From GCA-2726865 sp050053595 (GTDB lineage: Archaea; Thermoproteota; Bathyarchaeia; TCS64), in NCBI GenBank assembly GCA_050053595.1, contig JASFTK010000037.1:1-12946 (forward strand): a stretch of DNA of 12,946 bases. Reading direction: 5' to 3'. Shown here one piece after another: positions 1 through 6,724 of the stretch; positions within the stretch are counted from its first letter, which is position 1; the number at the start of each line of letters is the position of its first letter. The notes under the pieces were generated by a model that saw only the letters and a program-made list of their open reading frames with translations, had not been told where the DNA came from and did no database searches. A program made the position numbers and the translations under genes.

Positions 1-169
1 TTCTGTCTTTGAGAAAAATTTTACTCAGAAGATGGAGGTCTATCAGGATCTCGGGATAGCAGTCTCTGAGACGATATTTTAATGTGGAGAACCCTTCCAA
101 CTTGTCTCCTCTCTCGGTATAACGCCAGATGATCTCACGCTCTCTTTCCGTGAATAAATAACATCGCAT
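1..169 (-). CDS. Unknown small archaeal protein, 5' part only (runs off left edge)
   Basis: An open frame starts at an ATG (complement of 167-169) and continues for 56 codons to the window edge without a stop. The peptide begins MRCYLFTEREREIIWRY and continues with a GDKLEGFSTLKYRLRD segment and a leucine-rich helix (ILIDLHLLSKIFL). It is charged and probably all-helical, and has no membrane segment. The pattern 'L/FTERER-I-x-Y-x-x-G-x-KLEGF' resembles short archaeal proteins of unknown function that I have seen, but I cannot name a family. No Shine-Dalgarno precedes the ATG. An A+T box at 198-206 sits about 33 bases upstream, which suggests a short-leader or leaderless transcript. It is divergent from the aRF1 gene. 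The start and frame are fairly convincing; the function is unknown. Confidence 0.62.
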   Translation of the reverse strand, partial: MRCYLFTEREREIIWRYTERGDKLEGFSTLKYRLRDCYPEILIDLHLLSKIFLKDR

Positions 170-197
170 GGTGTTCTACGATTGACAGAATCCGCAG

Positions 198-206
198 TAT
201 TAATAT
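198..206 (-). promoter_or_regulatory. TATA-like box for the left-edge gene
   Basis: On the minus strand this reads as an A+T-rich box (ATATTAATA) centred about 33 bases before the ATG at 169. The spacing suits an archaeal TATA element giving a very short leader. This is pattern only. Confidence 0.4.
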
Positions 207-344
207 GTTTTCTCCAAAAAGATAATGCATTCCTCCAGAAACCCAAAAAAAACTGCGTTTACTGGATATTTTGGGCTGAAAAGCGTTATCATCGTTGTGA
301 AAGAGAAGCGATTGACAAAGTTGGGTCTAGGCGGCACTCAGTAA

Positions 345-353
345 TGTATATAA
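345..353 (+). promoter_or_regulatory. TATA box of the aRF1 gene
   Basis: TGTATATAA lies in a GC-richer context. Transcription would start near 374-378, leaving a leader of about 16-20 bases that just includes the Shine-Dalgarno GGAGGGAG at 382-389 before the TTG at 394. Box, leader length and RBS agree with one another. Confidence 0.55.
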
Positions 354-393
354 CGGGTCGGATTGTATTTTGACCATCCGCGGAGGGAGCTAG

Positions 394-1656
394 TTGCCAG
401 AGGAAGTTAACAGGTCGCTCGCCAGGTTCCGATTCCAGCGGATGCTGGAGATGTTGGAGGAGAAACAGGGGAGGGGCACGGAGCTCATAACGGTCTACAT
501 CCCCCCAGGGAAACAGGTGAGCGATGTGATGAACGACCTGCGAACCGAGTGGGGCACTGCGGGCAATATCAAATCCAAAACCACGAGGAAGAACGTCCAA
601 GACGCCCTTACAAAGGCGATGGAGCAGCTCAAGTTGTTCAAGGAGATCCCCGAGAACGGCCTCGTCATCCTCGCTGGCTCCATCGTGGGCGAACAGCAGG
701 GTGTCGGAGATATGGAGACCCATGTCCTCATCCCCCCACGGCCCATCGGCACTTACTACTACCGCTGCGAGCACCGTTTCATGCTCGATCCTCTATGGGA
801 GCTATTGAGGACCGAGGACTCTTACGGCGTGGTGATACTGGACGCTAAGGCCGCGACCTTTGCGACCCTCAGTGGTAAACGTGCGGAAATCATCAAGGAC
901 ATCACATCAGGGGTGGCAGGTAAGACCAGGGCGGGGGGCCAAAGTGCCAGGAGGTACGAGAGGCTCCGAGAGATGCACCTCAACGAGTTCTTCACCAGAG
1001 TCGGGGACTATATAACCGACATATACAAGGACCTACCCAATCTGAAGGGCATCATCGTCGGCGGTCCAGGGCCCACCAAGGAGGATTTCCTGAAAGGCAA
1101 CTACCTCCACTACGAGATCAAGGACAAGATCCTCACCACCGTCGACACGGGCTACACCGGTCACGAGGGGGTGAAGGAGGTGGTGGAGCGGTCCAGAGAC
1201 TTCCTCAGGGACGTACGGTTCTACGAGGAGAGGAAGGTCGTCCAGGACTTCCTGTATAACATCGGCCAAGAGACCGGTCTCGCCACCTACGGTGAACAGC
1301 ACATCATCCGGGCCCTCAAAGCCAACAATGTCAAGACCCTGCTACTCTCAGAGGGGATCCGCCGGGCCCTGCTCAAGCTCAGATGCAGAGACTGCGGCTA
1401 TACCGAGAACAAGATCATCGATCTAGACGAGATGGGAGAGTTCAGAGAGAACACGGGTGACCTGATCTGCCTCAGATGTGGCAACCCGAGCTACGATATC
1501 GAGGAGAAAGAAGACCTGTTCGAGGCTCTGGTCAAGATGGCGGAGGAGACTGACGCAGACATCGAAGTCATATCAACAGAGACCGAGGAGGGGGTGATGC
1601 TCTTCAAGTCCTTCGGTGGACTGGGTGCCATCCTCAACTACCGCCAGTTTGGATGA
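394..1656 (+). CDS. prf1: Archaeal peptide chain release factor 1 (aRF1)
   Basis: This factor recognises all three stop codons in the ribosomal A site and triggers hydrolysis of peptidyl-tRNA. At 420 residues it has the usual aRF1 length (about 410-425). Domain 1 holds the stop-codon motif NIKS (58-61) and YRCEHRF (123-129), which matches the YxCxxxF motif. Domain 2 holds the catalytic GGQ loop (181-183, in GKTRAGGQSARR). Domain 3 contains CxxC pairs at 331/334 and 359/362, the mini-domain zinc ribbon present in many archaeal aRF1 proteins, and ends in the conserved FGGLGAILNYRQ. The start is TTG, chosen because a strong Shine-Dalgarno (GGAGGGAG, 382-389) lies 4-5 bases upstream and the N-terminus aligns with the family. 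It stands alone, convergent with ValRS, with 61 bases between them. The call is secure. Confidence 0.97.
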   Translation: MPEEVNRSLARFRFQRMLEMLEEKQGRGTELITVYIPPGKQVSDVMNDLRTEWGTAGNIKSKTTRKNVQDALTKAMEQLKLFKEIPENGLVILAGSIVGEQQGVGDMETHVLIPPRPIGTYYYRCEHRFMLDPLWELLRTEDSYGVVILDAKAATFATLSGKRAEIIKDITSGVAGKTRAGGQSARRYERLREMHLNEFFTRVGDYITDIYKDLPNLKGIIVGGPGPTKEDFLKGNYLHYEIKDKILTTVDTGYTGHEGVKEVVERSRDFLRDVRFYEERKVVQDFLYNIGQETGLATYGEQHIIRALKANNVKTLLLSEGIRRALLKLRCRDCGYTENKIIDLDEMGEFRENTGDLICLRCGNPSYDIEEKEDLFEALVKMAEETDADIEVISTETEEGVMLFKSFGGLGAILNYRQFG

Positions 1657-1717
1657 TAGAACCCAGGAGCAGGTCCCAACCTAGTGTATGAAGTAAAGGG
1701 GCAAAGATTGTCGGCAC

Positions 1718-4162
1718 CTATTCCTCCGGATTTTTGTAGGATATATCGAATCCCACACCAGGGTAGCCCTCGATCCCTTGGTCTCCACCTTCTCCCTCTT
1801 GGATATCCACGTTCTCAGCCTTGAGGGTCTCCGAGATATCCTCGATCCCCAAGATAAGGCTATGAGCCTCCTCGGGCTTCTCAGCGTAGAGGGTGATCTC
1901 CTCAAGGGGCGCGTTGAGGGGGATACCCCTCCTGTTCTTCTCCCTCCTGATATCCCTGATCACGGAGATGACCAGCTCCCCATGTTTCTCCGCATCCTTG
2001 TCGATGAGCGAGGCGTCCACCTCAGGCCACCGGCTGAGATGGATACTGTCAACTTCACTCTCGGCGTACATGACACTATAGATCTCCTCGGTGAGATGGG
2101 GCATCACAGGGGCCAGTAGCTGGAGCATCCGTTTAACGGCGTAATACAGGGTCCACTGGGCAGCGGCTTTCTCCGGGCCTTCCCCGTAGAGCCTGTGCTT
2201 CGCGGCCTCGAGGTAGTGATCACAGAAAACATGCCAGATGAAGTTCCTGGCGGCATCGGCTGCGTTCATGAACCCGCACTCCTCTAGTTCCTCTGTGGCC
2301 TTGTCCACCACCCTCTCAAGCTTGCTCAGGATCCACCTGTCCAAGAGCCCCAATTCGGGTTTCTCCCTGGGTTGATATCCATTGAGACGCATGCTGGCGA
2401 AACGACAGGCATTCCAGAGCTTCCTCATGAAACGCCAACCGTACTCGACGTCGGCCCACCTGAAGGGGATGTCTGTGCCCGTACTCCCACCCGTAGCCGC
2501 CCACATCCTGGCAGCGTCGGCGCCGTACTTGTTGAATACCTCAGGGGAGGCGACGTAGTTCCCGAGGCTCTTACTCATCATGCGGCCGTCGCTCCCGAAC
2601 ACCATACCGTTGATGAGGACCGAGTTGTAAGCGGTCTCACCGAAGAGAGCGAGGTGCCTCACCATCAGGTAGTAAGCCCAGGTCCTGATGATGTCATGAC
2701 CCGACGGGTGTACTGAAGCCGGGAACAGCTTCCGCCAGTCCTCCTTTTCAGGCCAGCCTGCGTGGATGGCACAGGTGAGGCTGGAGTCGAACCAGGTATC
2801 TAGGACATCTGTCTCTGGCTCCCATTCAGATGCCCCGCACTTGCAGTTATCTTTGAGGGTGGTCACCCTGGGGTCAACGGGGAGCTTCTCGGGCTTCGCC
2901 GTCTGTATCGTGCCGCACTCTTTGCAGTACCAGACAGGTATGGGGGTTGCGAAGACCCTCTGTCTGCTGAGCACCCAGTCCCAGTCGAGGCCTGTGGCCC
3001 AGTCGATGAGTCTGTGTCTCATCCAGTCGGGGAACCACTGGATCTCCTTGGCTGTCCTGACGACGTCGTCTGTGAGCTTCATGGTCCTCATGAACCATTG
3101 GTCTGTGACCACAATCTCGATGGGCGTGTCGCACCTCCAGCAGATCCCTACCTCCTGAGCAATTATCTCCACTCCCCGCAACAGCCTCGCCTCTCCAAGA
3201 TCCCTCAGAATAGCCTCCCTGGCCTCCTCGATGCCCATCCCCCGGTACTTGCTGGCGGCCTCGGTCATCTGCCCTTTGCCGTCGATGAGCTTGATAATTG
3301 GGAGATCGTACCTGGCCACAGCTATCACGTCAGCCTTGTCCCCGTAGGTACAGATCATCATGGTGCCGGTCCCGAACTCTGGGTCAACGGCGTCGTCCGC
3401 GATGATGGGCACCTCCCTAACGGAGAGCGGGAGATTGGCCTGTTTCCCTATGAGATGGTTGGATCTGTCGTCGTCGGGGTGGACGCCGATGGCGACGCAG
3501 GCGGGGATGTACTCAGGCCGGGTTGTGGCGATGAGGAGGTCTTCACCCTCAACGCTGAATGCGATGGTGTAGATCTTGCCTGTCCGCTGCTGACGCTCCA
3601 CTTCGGCGTCGGCGATGGCGGTCTCGCACCGGGGGCACCAGTTGATGGGATGCTCCCCCTTGTAGATCATATCCTTGTCGTAGAGCATCAGGAAGCTGAG
3701 CTGGACCTTCCGCATATACTCTGGATCCATGGTCCTGTACTCTAGACTCCAGTCGACGCTGCAGCCGAGGCTGATCACAGCCTCCTTCATGACGGCTATG
3801 TACTGCTCTATCCACTCCTCGCAGAGCTCCCTGAACTCGTCCGGGGGCAGGTCGCTCCTCCGTATCCCATGGGCTTTCTCCACCGCCACCTCAGTTGGCA
3901 GGCCGTGGCAGTCCCATCCCTGGGGGAAGTGGACATTGTACCCCTGCATCCGCTTGTAGCGGGCCCTCATATCGAAGTATGTCCAGTTGAGGACGTTCCC
4001 CATGTGGAAGTCCCCGCTTGGGTAGGGCGGAGGGGTGTCGATGCTGTACCTGGGTCGGGCGTCGTCATCCCAGTCATATCTGTGGATCCCTCGCTCCTCC
4101 CATAAGCTCTGCCATTTTTTTTCGTTCTCAAGGAAATCGATTTTCTTTGGAAGCCTATTCAT
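1718..4162 (-). CDS. valS: Valyl-tRNA synthetase, archaeal type
   Basis: This class I aminoacyl-tRNA synthetase charges tRNA-Val in the cytoplasm and edits misactivated threonine. Numbered from the ATG: the HIGH-like signature HMGN is near 53-56 (after PYPSGDF), the editing-domain ATTRPE is near 212-217, and the KMSKS-like MMSKS is near 528-532. CxxC pairs at about 176-179, 341-344 and 413-416, plus CKC near 440, are likely zinc knuckles. The stretch VLSRQRVFATPIPVWYC and the segment STGTDIPFRWADVEYG are typical of archaeal ValRS rather than Ile/LeuRS. The C-terminus carries the anticodon-binding helices. Length (814) fits archaeal ValRS. A GTG at 4171 would add three residues, but GGAGTGA overlapping it makes a good Shine-Dalgarno for the ATG at 4162, so I prefer the ATG. 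It is monocistronic or downstream of the MBL gene. Confidence 0.96.
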   Translation of the reverse strand: MNRLPKKIDFLENEKKWQSLWEERGIHRYDWDDDARPRYSIDTPPPYPSGDFHMGNVLNWTYFDMRARYKRMQGYNVHFPQGWDCHGLPTEVAVEKAHGIRRSDLPPDEFRELCEEWIEQYIAVMKEAVISLGCSVDWSLEYRTMDPEYMRKVQLSFLMLYDKDMIYKGEHPINWCPRCETAIADAEVERQQRTGKIYTIAFSVEGEDLLIATTRPEYIPACVAIGVHPDDDRSNHLIGKQANLPLSVREVPIIADDAVDPEFGTGTMMICTYGDKADVIAVARYDLPIIKLIDGKGQMTEAASKYRGMGIEEAREAILRDLGEARLLRGVEIIAQEVGICWRCDTPIEIVVTDQWFMRTMKLTDDVVRTAKEIQWFPDWMRHRLIDWATGLDWDWVLSRQRVFATPIPVWYCKECGTIQTAKPEKLPVDPRVTTLKDNCKCGASEWEPETDVLDTWFDSSLTCAIHAGWPEKEDWRKLFPASVHPSGHDIIRTWAYYLMVRHLALFGETAYNSVLINGMVFGSDGRMMSKSLGNYVASPEVFNKYGADAARMWAATGGSTGTDIPFRWADVEYGWRFMRKLWNACRFASMRLNGYQPREKPELGLLDRWILSKLERVVDKATEELEECGFMNAADAARNFIWHVFCDHYLEAAKHRLYGEGPEKAAAQWTLYYAVKRMLQLLAPVMPHLTEEIYSVMYAESEVDSIHLSRWPEVDASLIDKDAEKHGELVISVIRDIRREKNRRGIPLNAPLEEITLYAEKPEEAHSLILGIEDISETLKAENVDIQEGEGGDQGIEGYPGVGFDISYKNPEE

Positions 4163-4229
4163 CTCGGTCACTCCAGTTTTTTAGCGGTCGCCGTCCCCGG
4201 CTTCGGATAGGGATAGTGTCACGGCTGGG

Positions 4230-4240
4230 GCTTATAACGG
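4230..4240 (-). promoter_or_regulatory. Putative TATA box of the ValRS gene
   Basis: The minus strand reads CCGTTATAAG here, about 70 bases before the ATG at 4162. That would leave a leader of roughly 45 bases, ending in the GGAGTGA Shine-Dalgarno. No T-box-like or other leader structure is apparent. Confidence 0.4.
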
Positions 4241-4292
4241 TGTCCGCTCCATCCTGAGGACTGTCTGAAAAACCTTCGAGTATTCCTTCAGT

Positions 4293-4311
4293 GCTCCCTT
4301 TCTGAGGGAGC
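4293..4311 (-). terminator. Hairpin between the MBL and ValRS genes, possible terminator
   Basis: GCTCCCT (4293-4299) pairs perfectly with AGGGAGC (4305-4311) around a 5-base loop. It lies 90 bases past the MBL stop on the minus strand and about 60 bases before the ValRS TATA box. A T-run (GGTTTTTC on the minus strand, about 4268-4275) follows some 20 bases later. This could separate the two transcripts. Archaeal termination depends mainly on U-runs, so the hairpin itself may be incidental. Confidence 0.3.
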
Positions 4312-4374
4312 GACAAAGCGATACCCCATGTGCATCTTCTCAGGCTACGGATTAGGAGAGGATGGAGACTTCAT

Positions 4375-4383
4375 AAAAACTTT
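4375..4383 (-). terminator. T-run shortly after the MBL-fold gene
   Basis: The minus strand reads AAGTTTTTA about 20 bases after the MBL stop codon (4401). U-rich tracts of this kind are typical archaeal termination signals. One five-base run is weak evidence on its own. Confidence 0.25.
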
Positions 4384-4400
4384 GTGCAGCAGAGGTCAAC

Positions 4401-5234
4401 TCAAGCCTCGATGAGACGGGGCTCATCCCTCTTCCTGGGACCTTGGACCACAATCCTCTCCCCGAGGGACAATTTCATACCGTCCCGAGCCGCAACCACC
4501 GGCACCCCTGTCTCTTGCTCGATAAACTCCGCCTCCTCATCGGGGCCGGCGTTGAGCATCTTCATCCCGAAGTGGGTGAGGACCACACAGCCTGGTTCCG
4601 CAGCCTCCATCAGCTTCAGCACCTCGTCAGTGTTGAGGTGATACCTAAGGTGCTCCTGACGAGGCCACATTGCGCAAGCGACTAGGAGCCTCAGATCCCT
4701 GTATATCTCCCCCAGCCCCACAAAGAACCCCGTGTCGGAAGTGTAGCCGACCTTCCCTGAGCCGGGGGCTTCGAAGACTAGGCCTACACCCTCCTTCTCG
4801 CTGTGCCTCGCCTCCACCGCTTCGAAGGAGAGATCGCCAACACTGAAAGCGTGACCCGGCATCAGGGTCTCGATCCTCGCCGGGAGGCCACGGTGATAAC
4901 TGGAGATACTGGGGTCGAAACTCTGGTTCCCGTGGAGGACGCTGTTGGGCGCCGCCACAACCCCCCGGTGGTCCCGCGTCCCCCGGCTCATAGCCTCGAT
5001 GAGGACCTCGGCATCTGAGTAGTGGTCAGGGTGGCAGTGGGTGACCACTAGACCCGTGAGCCTCTGAGGGCTGAGACGGGCCCAGTTGGAGAAGACCAGG
5101 GCGCCGGGACCAGGGTCGATATGGACGTGGGTATCACCGTTGACCAGTCGGAGACCAGCGGTCCTCCGCCTCTGGGTGATCATAGTGAAACGGCCTCCGC
5201 CGGTTCCGAGGAAGTGGATCTCCAAGGGCTCCAA
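4401..5234 (-). CDS. Metallo-beta-lactamase-fold hydrolase
   Basis: A 277-residue soluble protein of the MBL superfamily, in the group that also holds RNase Z and phosphodiesterases. The N-terminus IHFLGTGGGRF is the usual first strand. The metal-binding HxHxDH motif is THCHPDHYSD (His66, His68, Asp70, His71). Further ligands or motifs are His144 (EARHS), Asp167 (YTSDTGF), His199 (HLNTDEV) and His221 (VLTHFGMK). The last part resembles the RNase Z core order, but no clear flexible tRNA-binding arm is visible, so I do not call it RNase Z. Substrate is unknown; a nucleic-acid or small-molecule phosphodiester is possible. The start is TTG at 5234 with a weak AGTGAGAG upstream; a second TTG three codons later is an alternative. 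Its TATA-like box is at 5264-5276. Confidence 0.88.
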   Translation of the reverse strand: MEPLEIHFLGTGGGRFTMITQRRRTAGLRLVNGDTHVHIDPGPGALVFSNWARLSPQRLTGLVVTHCHPDHYSDAEVLIEAMSRGTRDHRGVVAAPNSVLHGNQSFDPSISSYHRGLPARIETLMPGHAFSVGDLSFEAVEARHSEKEGVGLVFEAPGSGKVGYTSDTGFFVGLGEIYRDLRLLVACAMWPRQEHLRYHLNTDEVLKLMEAAEPGCVVLTHFGMKMLNAGPDEEAEFIEQETGVPVVAARDGMKLSLGERIVVQGPRKRDEPRLIEA

Positions 5235-5263
5235 GGTCTCTCACTAGAAGGGTGTAGAGGGGG

Positions 5264-5276
5264 AATAAAGCTTATT
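5264..5276. promoter_or_regulatory. Near-palindromic A+T box, possibly bidirectional promoter
   Basis: AATAAAGCTTATT is nearly self-complementary. On the minus strand it lies about 34 bases before the TTG start of the MBL gene. On the plus strand it lies about 20-25 bases before the ATG at 5291 of the small ORF. It could serve both directions. The assignment rests on spacing and base composition only. Confidence 0.4.
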
Positions 5277-5290
5277 CAGATTTCCTCTTG

Positions 5291-5422
5291 ATGTACGGGG
5301 CTCTATTTGACACTGACACCAGGAACTGGAGTGCAAAGATAGTACATGACAGATTACTCTCCTTAGATATGGTCTTGGACGATTGCCGAGTGCTGGAGTT
5401 TCTCAGGGAGTTAAATATTTAA
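5291..5422 (+). CDS. Candidate small protein, 43 residues, before tRNA-Ile
   Basis: An ATG-started frame of 43 codons ends in TAA inside the tRNA promoter. It begins MYGALFDTDTRNWSAK and ends RVLEFLRELNI, with an amphipathic leucine-rich helix in its second half (DRLLSLDMVLDD). Composition looks protein-like, with acidic/basic alternation and hydrophobic spacing, rather than random. No Shine-Dalgarno precedes the ATG, but an A+T box at 5264-5276 could drive a leaderless message. I recognise no family. It may be a real microprotein, the remnant of a longer gene, or chance. Its 3' end overlaps the A+T box used by the tRNA (5411-5424), which argues mildly against strong conservation of both. Confidence 0.3.
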   Translation: MYGALFDTDTRNWSAKIVHDRLLSLDMVLDDCRVLEFLRELNI

Positions 5423-5424
5423 TA
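5411..5424 (+). promoter_or_regulatory. TATA box of tRNA-Ile
   Basis: TTAAATATTTAATA is the most A+T-rich run here and lies 27-40 bases before the first base of the tRNA, the spacing expected for an archaeal TATA element driving a stable RNA with a short 5' leader. Confidence 0.6.
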
Positions 5425-5450
5425 AGGATTTGATATCTGAGTTGTGCAGC

Positions 5451-5528
5451 GGGCCCGTGGCTTAGCTTGGTCAAAGCGTTCGACTGATAATCGAAAGATC
5501 ATGAGTTCAAATCTCATCGGGCCCACCA
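5451..5528 (+). tRNA. tRNA-Ile (anticodon GAU)
   Basis: A complete intronless cloverleaf. The acceptor stem is GGGCCCG (5451-5457) with CGGGCCC (5518-5524), seven perfect pairs. The D stem is GCTT (5460-5463) with AAGC (5474-5477). The anticodon stem is TTCGA (5479-5483) with TCGAA (5491-5495) around loop CTGATAA, giving anticodon GAT at 5486-5488. The variable region is AGATC. The T stem is ATGAG with CTCAT around TTCAAAT. The discriminator is A5525 and CCA is encoded (5526-5528). It reads AUC and AUU codons. A TATA box lies upstream. The region downstream is A+T-rich and gene-poor, but I found no duplicated tRNA 3' end that would mark an integration site. Confidence 0.97.
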
Positions 5529-5634
5529 CCCCTCACAGGAACCTCTCACAAGCCATCCCTGGAAAGGTTGCAGTGACATTCGAGGGGCTTCTTTTCAATC
5601 AAAGGTTGTTGAACCACCAGCGTGAGGGGTTGGT
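5525..5634. repeat. Inverted repeat starting at the tRNA CCA end
   Basis: ACCACCCCTCAC (5525-5536) is matched in inverse orientation by GTGAGGGGTTGGT (5622-5634): eight consecutive pairs plus three more after one extra base. The arms enclose about 85 bases, including a small GGTT-GTTG-AACC hairpin. It could fold the tRNA trailer or be coincidental. No repeat copies elsewhere in the window were noticed. Confidence 0.3.
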
Positions 5635-5689
5635 GTTCAAAAATGGTGCAATATACCTTCTCATTGAGAGTTGTCAGCAGTTCATAAAC

Positions 5690-5697
5690 AATAAAAT
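5690..5697 (+). promoter_or_regulatory. TATA-like box for the 81-residue protein
   Basis: AATAAAAT is centred about 28 bases before the TTG at 5722. That is the spacing expected if transcription starts at the codon itself, which would explain the absence of a Shine-Dalgarno. Confidence 0.4.
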
Positions 5698-5721
5698 GCT
5701 GTTCATACATCTCTTGACGCC

Positions 5722-5967
5722 TTGGAAGAGCTGATCCTCGAACTTAGGCAGATCGAGTCACAGGTCCCAGAGAGGGTTAAGACAGACCTGTGTGACTCTA
5801 TGCTTGACTCTTTCATCATCGACAGTAGGAGCCATGTCGAGGTCAACATTGAGGGAGCGGAAGCGGAGGATATTAAGCATCAATTGACGAGGAAGATCAA
5901 GGAGAGGTATCTAGAGGATATAGTGGAAGCCGAGGTCGTCTCCAATAAGCTCTATCTCAGGAAGTAG
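5722..5967 (+). CDS. Small acidic protein of unknown function
   Basis: An 81-residue soluble protein with no membrane segment, no Cys pairs and no motif I recognise. The layout suggests an N-terminal helix (EELILELRQIESQVPERVK), a middle strand (HVEVNIEGAE), a charged helix (DIKHQLTRKIKERYLED) and a final strand (EAEVVSNKLYLRK), a small alpha/beta unit. The codon pattern looks coding. The start is uncertain. No ATG or GTG exists in frame after the stop at 5692-5694, so TTG at 5722 is the only standard choice. There is no Shine-Dalgarno, and an A+T box lies 28 bases upstream. It lies 193 bases downstream of tRNA-Ile and converges on the 136-residue gene with a 37-base gap. Confidence 0.65.
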   Translation: MEELILELRQIESQVPERVKTDLCDSMLDSFIIDSRSHVEVNIEGAEAEDIKHQLTRKIKERYLEDIVEAEVVSNKLYLRK

Positions 5968-6004
5968 TGTGTCAGAGAGCTCCACTCAGTTGGGGGAACT
6001 CCCG

Positions 6005-6415
6005 TCATAGGAAGGTCTCCTCCACGATGAGCCCCCTGATAAGGGCGTCCATAAGAGCCTTGATCTTTGTATCGACGATGGCATCCTTAGCTAATACCTC
6101 CTTGATCTGTCCCTGGAGGACGTAGTATTCCTCTATATTCTGCAGTAGGCAAGTGACCAATACCAGAGCCTCCTTCTCCAAGGGGGTACATTCGATCTTA
6201 TCAAGCTGATATAGCTGGGCCAAGGGGTCTTCGACGGATTCCACCTCTGCTTCAGGGACCCCGACATTTTGACTCTCGCTGTTCGTCGTCGAATCAGTCA
6301 CCTTTGAATCATCCCGAGAATATAATGGGTCTGACACATCTAAGGGGTAAAGATTGAAATGAGGCTTTATTCGAGAAAATGCTTTATTTATTTTATTTAT
6401 CGGCTTACCAATCAT
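6005..6415 (-). CDS. Hypothetical protein, A+T-rich orphan
   Basis: A 136-residue protein I do not recognise. Residues 1-20 are basic (MIGKPINKINKAFSRIKPHF). Residues 30-65 are Ser/Thr/Asp/Glu-rich and likely disordered. Residues 66-136 look like a compact helical domain (LAQLYQLDK, LEKEALVLVTCLLQNIEEYY, a central IKEVLAKDAIVDTKIKALMDALI, then a short tail). There is no signal peptide or membrane helix. The ATG at 6415 has no Shine-Dalgarno; an A+T box at 6436-6444 lies about 25 bases upstream, consistent with a leaderless message. Base composition is visibly lower in G+C than the metabolic genes to the right, which may mean a young, transferred or fast-evolving gene. It could bind a partner through the C-terminal helices, but that is a guess. 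Confidence 0.6.
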   Translation of the reverse strand: MIGKPINKINKAFSRIKPHFNLYPLDVSDPLYSRDDSKVTDSTTNSESQNVGVPEAEVESVEDPLAQLYQLDKIECTPLEKEALVLVTCLLQNIEEYYVLQGQIKEVLAKDAIVDTKIKALMDALIRGLIVEETFL

Positions 6416-6724
6416 GGTATTTTAACATTAATGAGTTAATAATTCCTGTTCGGGGTTTTATGCGATAATTCATCTTGTTAATATAAAAATCTCTGAGAAT
6501 CATAGATGTCTCAGATGTAGCAATTACGGCATATTCTGATTATCAAGAGATAACAGAAAAAGAAGAGATAATGGGTGATATCAATACTTCCACGGTTGAT
6601 ACTGTCACCAGTACTCAAGGTTCACAGATTGTTTAGAACAGTGCGATCCCGTCCATTGACTCTTCATGTGGTCTCGGTAGGGGTTGCTATGTTACCTGTT
6701 TTATAGATGTTTGAACGATTTTGA
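6416..6724. other. A+T-rich intergenic region with divergent promoters
   Basis: About 310 bases separate the orphan gene (-) from the dehydrogenase gene (+). They hold a TATA-like box for each direction (6436-6444 minus, 6698-6706 plus). They also hold a stop-free frame (6487-6636, + strand) that lacks a usable start until an ATG at 6571, which gives only 21 codons. No tRNA, clear hairpin array or long repeat was seen. The middle may be a decayed gene. Confidence 0.5.
6698..6706 (+). promoter_or_regulatory. TATA box of the dehydrogenase-RraA unit
   Basis: GTTTTATAG lies about 23 bases before the ATG at 6725. With no Shine-Dalgarno before the gene, transcription probably starts at or next to the ATG. 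Confidence 0.5.

Noticed and set aside
182..373. 63-codon plus-strand frame before aRF1
   Set aside because: It starts with TTG without RBS, has unprotein-like composition, and contains the aRF1 TATA box. It overlaps the divergent promoter region.
3014..3745. 243-codon plus-strand frame inside ValRS
   Set aside because: It is antisense to a certain ValRS gene. Long antisense frames are expected in G+C-rich coding DNA, and the peptide is rich in Gly/His/Pro/Val without motifs.
4530..4545. Similarity to the tRNA-Ile 3' end (CTCATCGGGGCC) as an attachment site
   Set aside because: The match is short and imperfect, and it lies inside the coding sequence of the MBL gene. It is best explained by chance.
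5444..5734. 96-codon frame reading through the tRNA
   Set aside because: It covers the whole tRNA-Ile and has no plausible start. It is a by-product of the tRNA sequence.
6487..6636. Open frame ending with a 21-codon ATG ORF in the A+T-rich gap
   Set aside because: No start codon precedes the ATG at 6571, and the ATG-started part is too short. It is at most a gene remnant, so I did not list it as a CDS.
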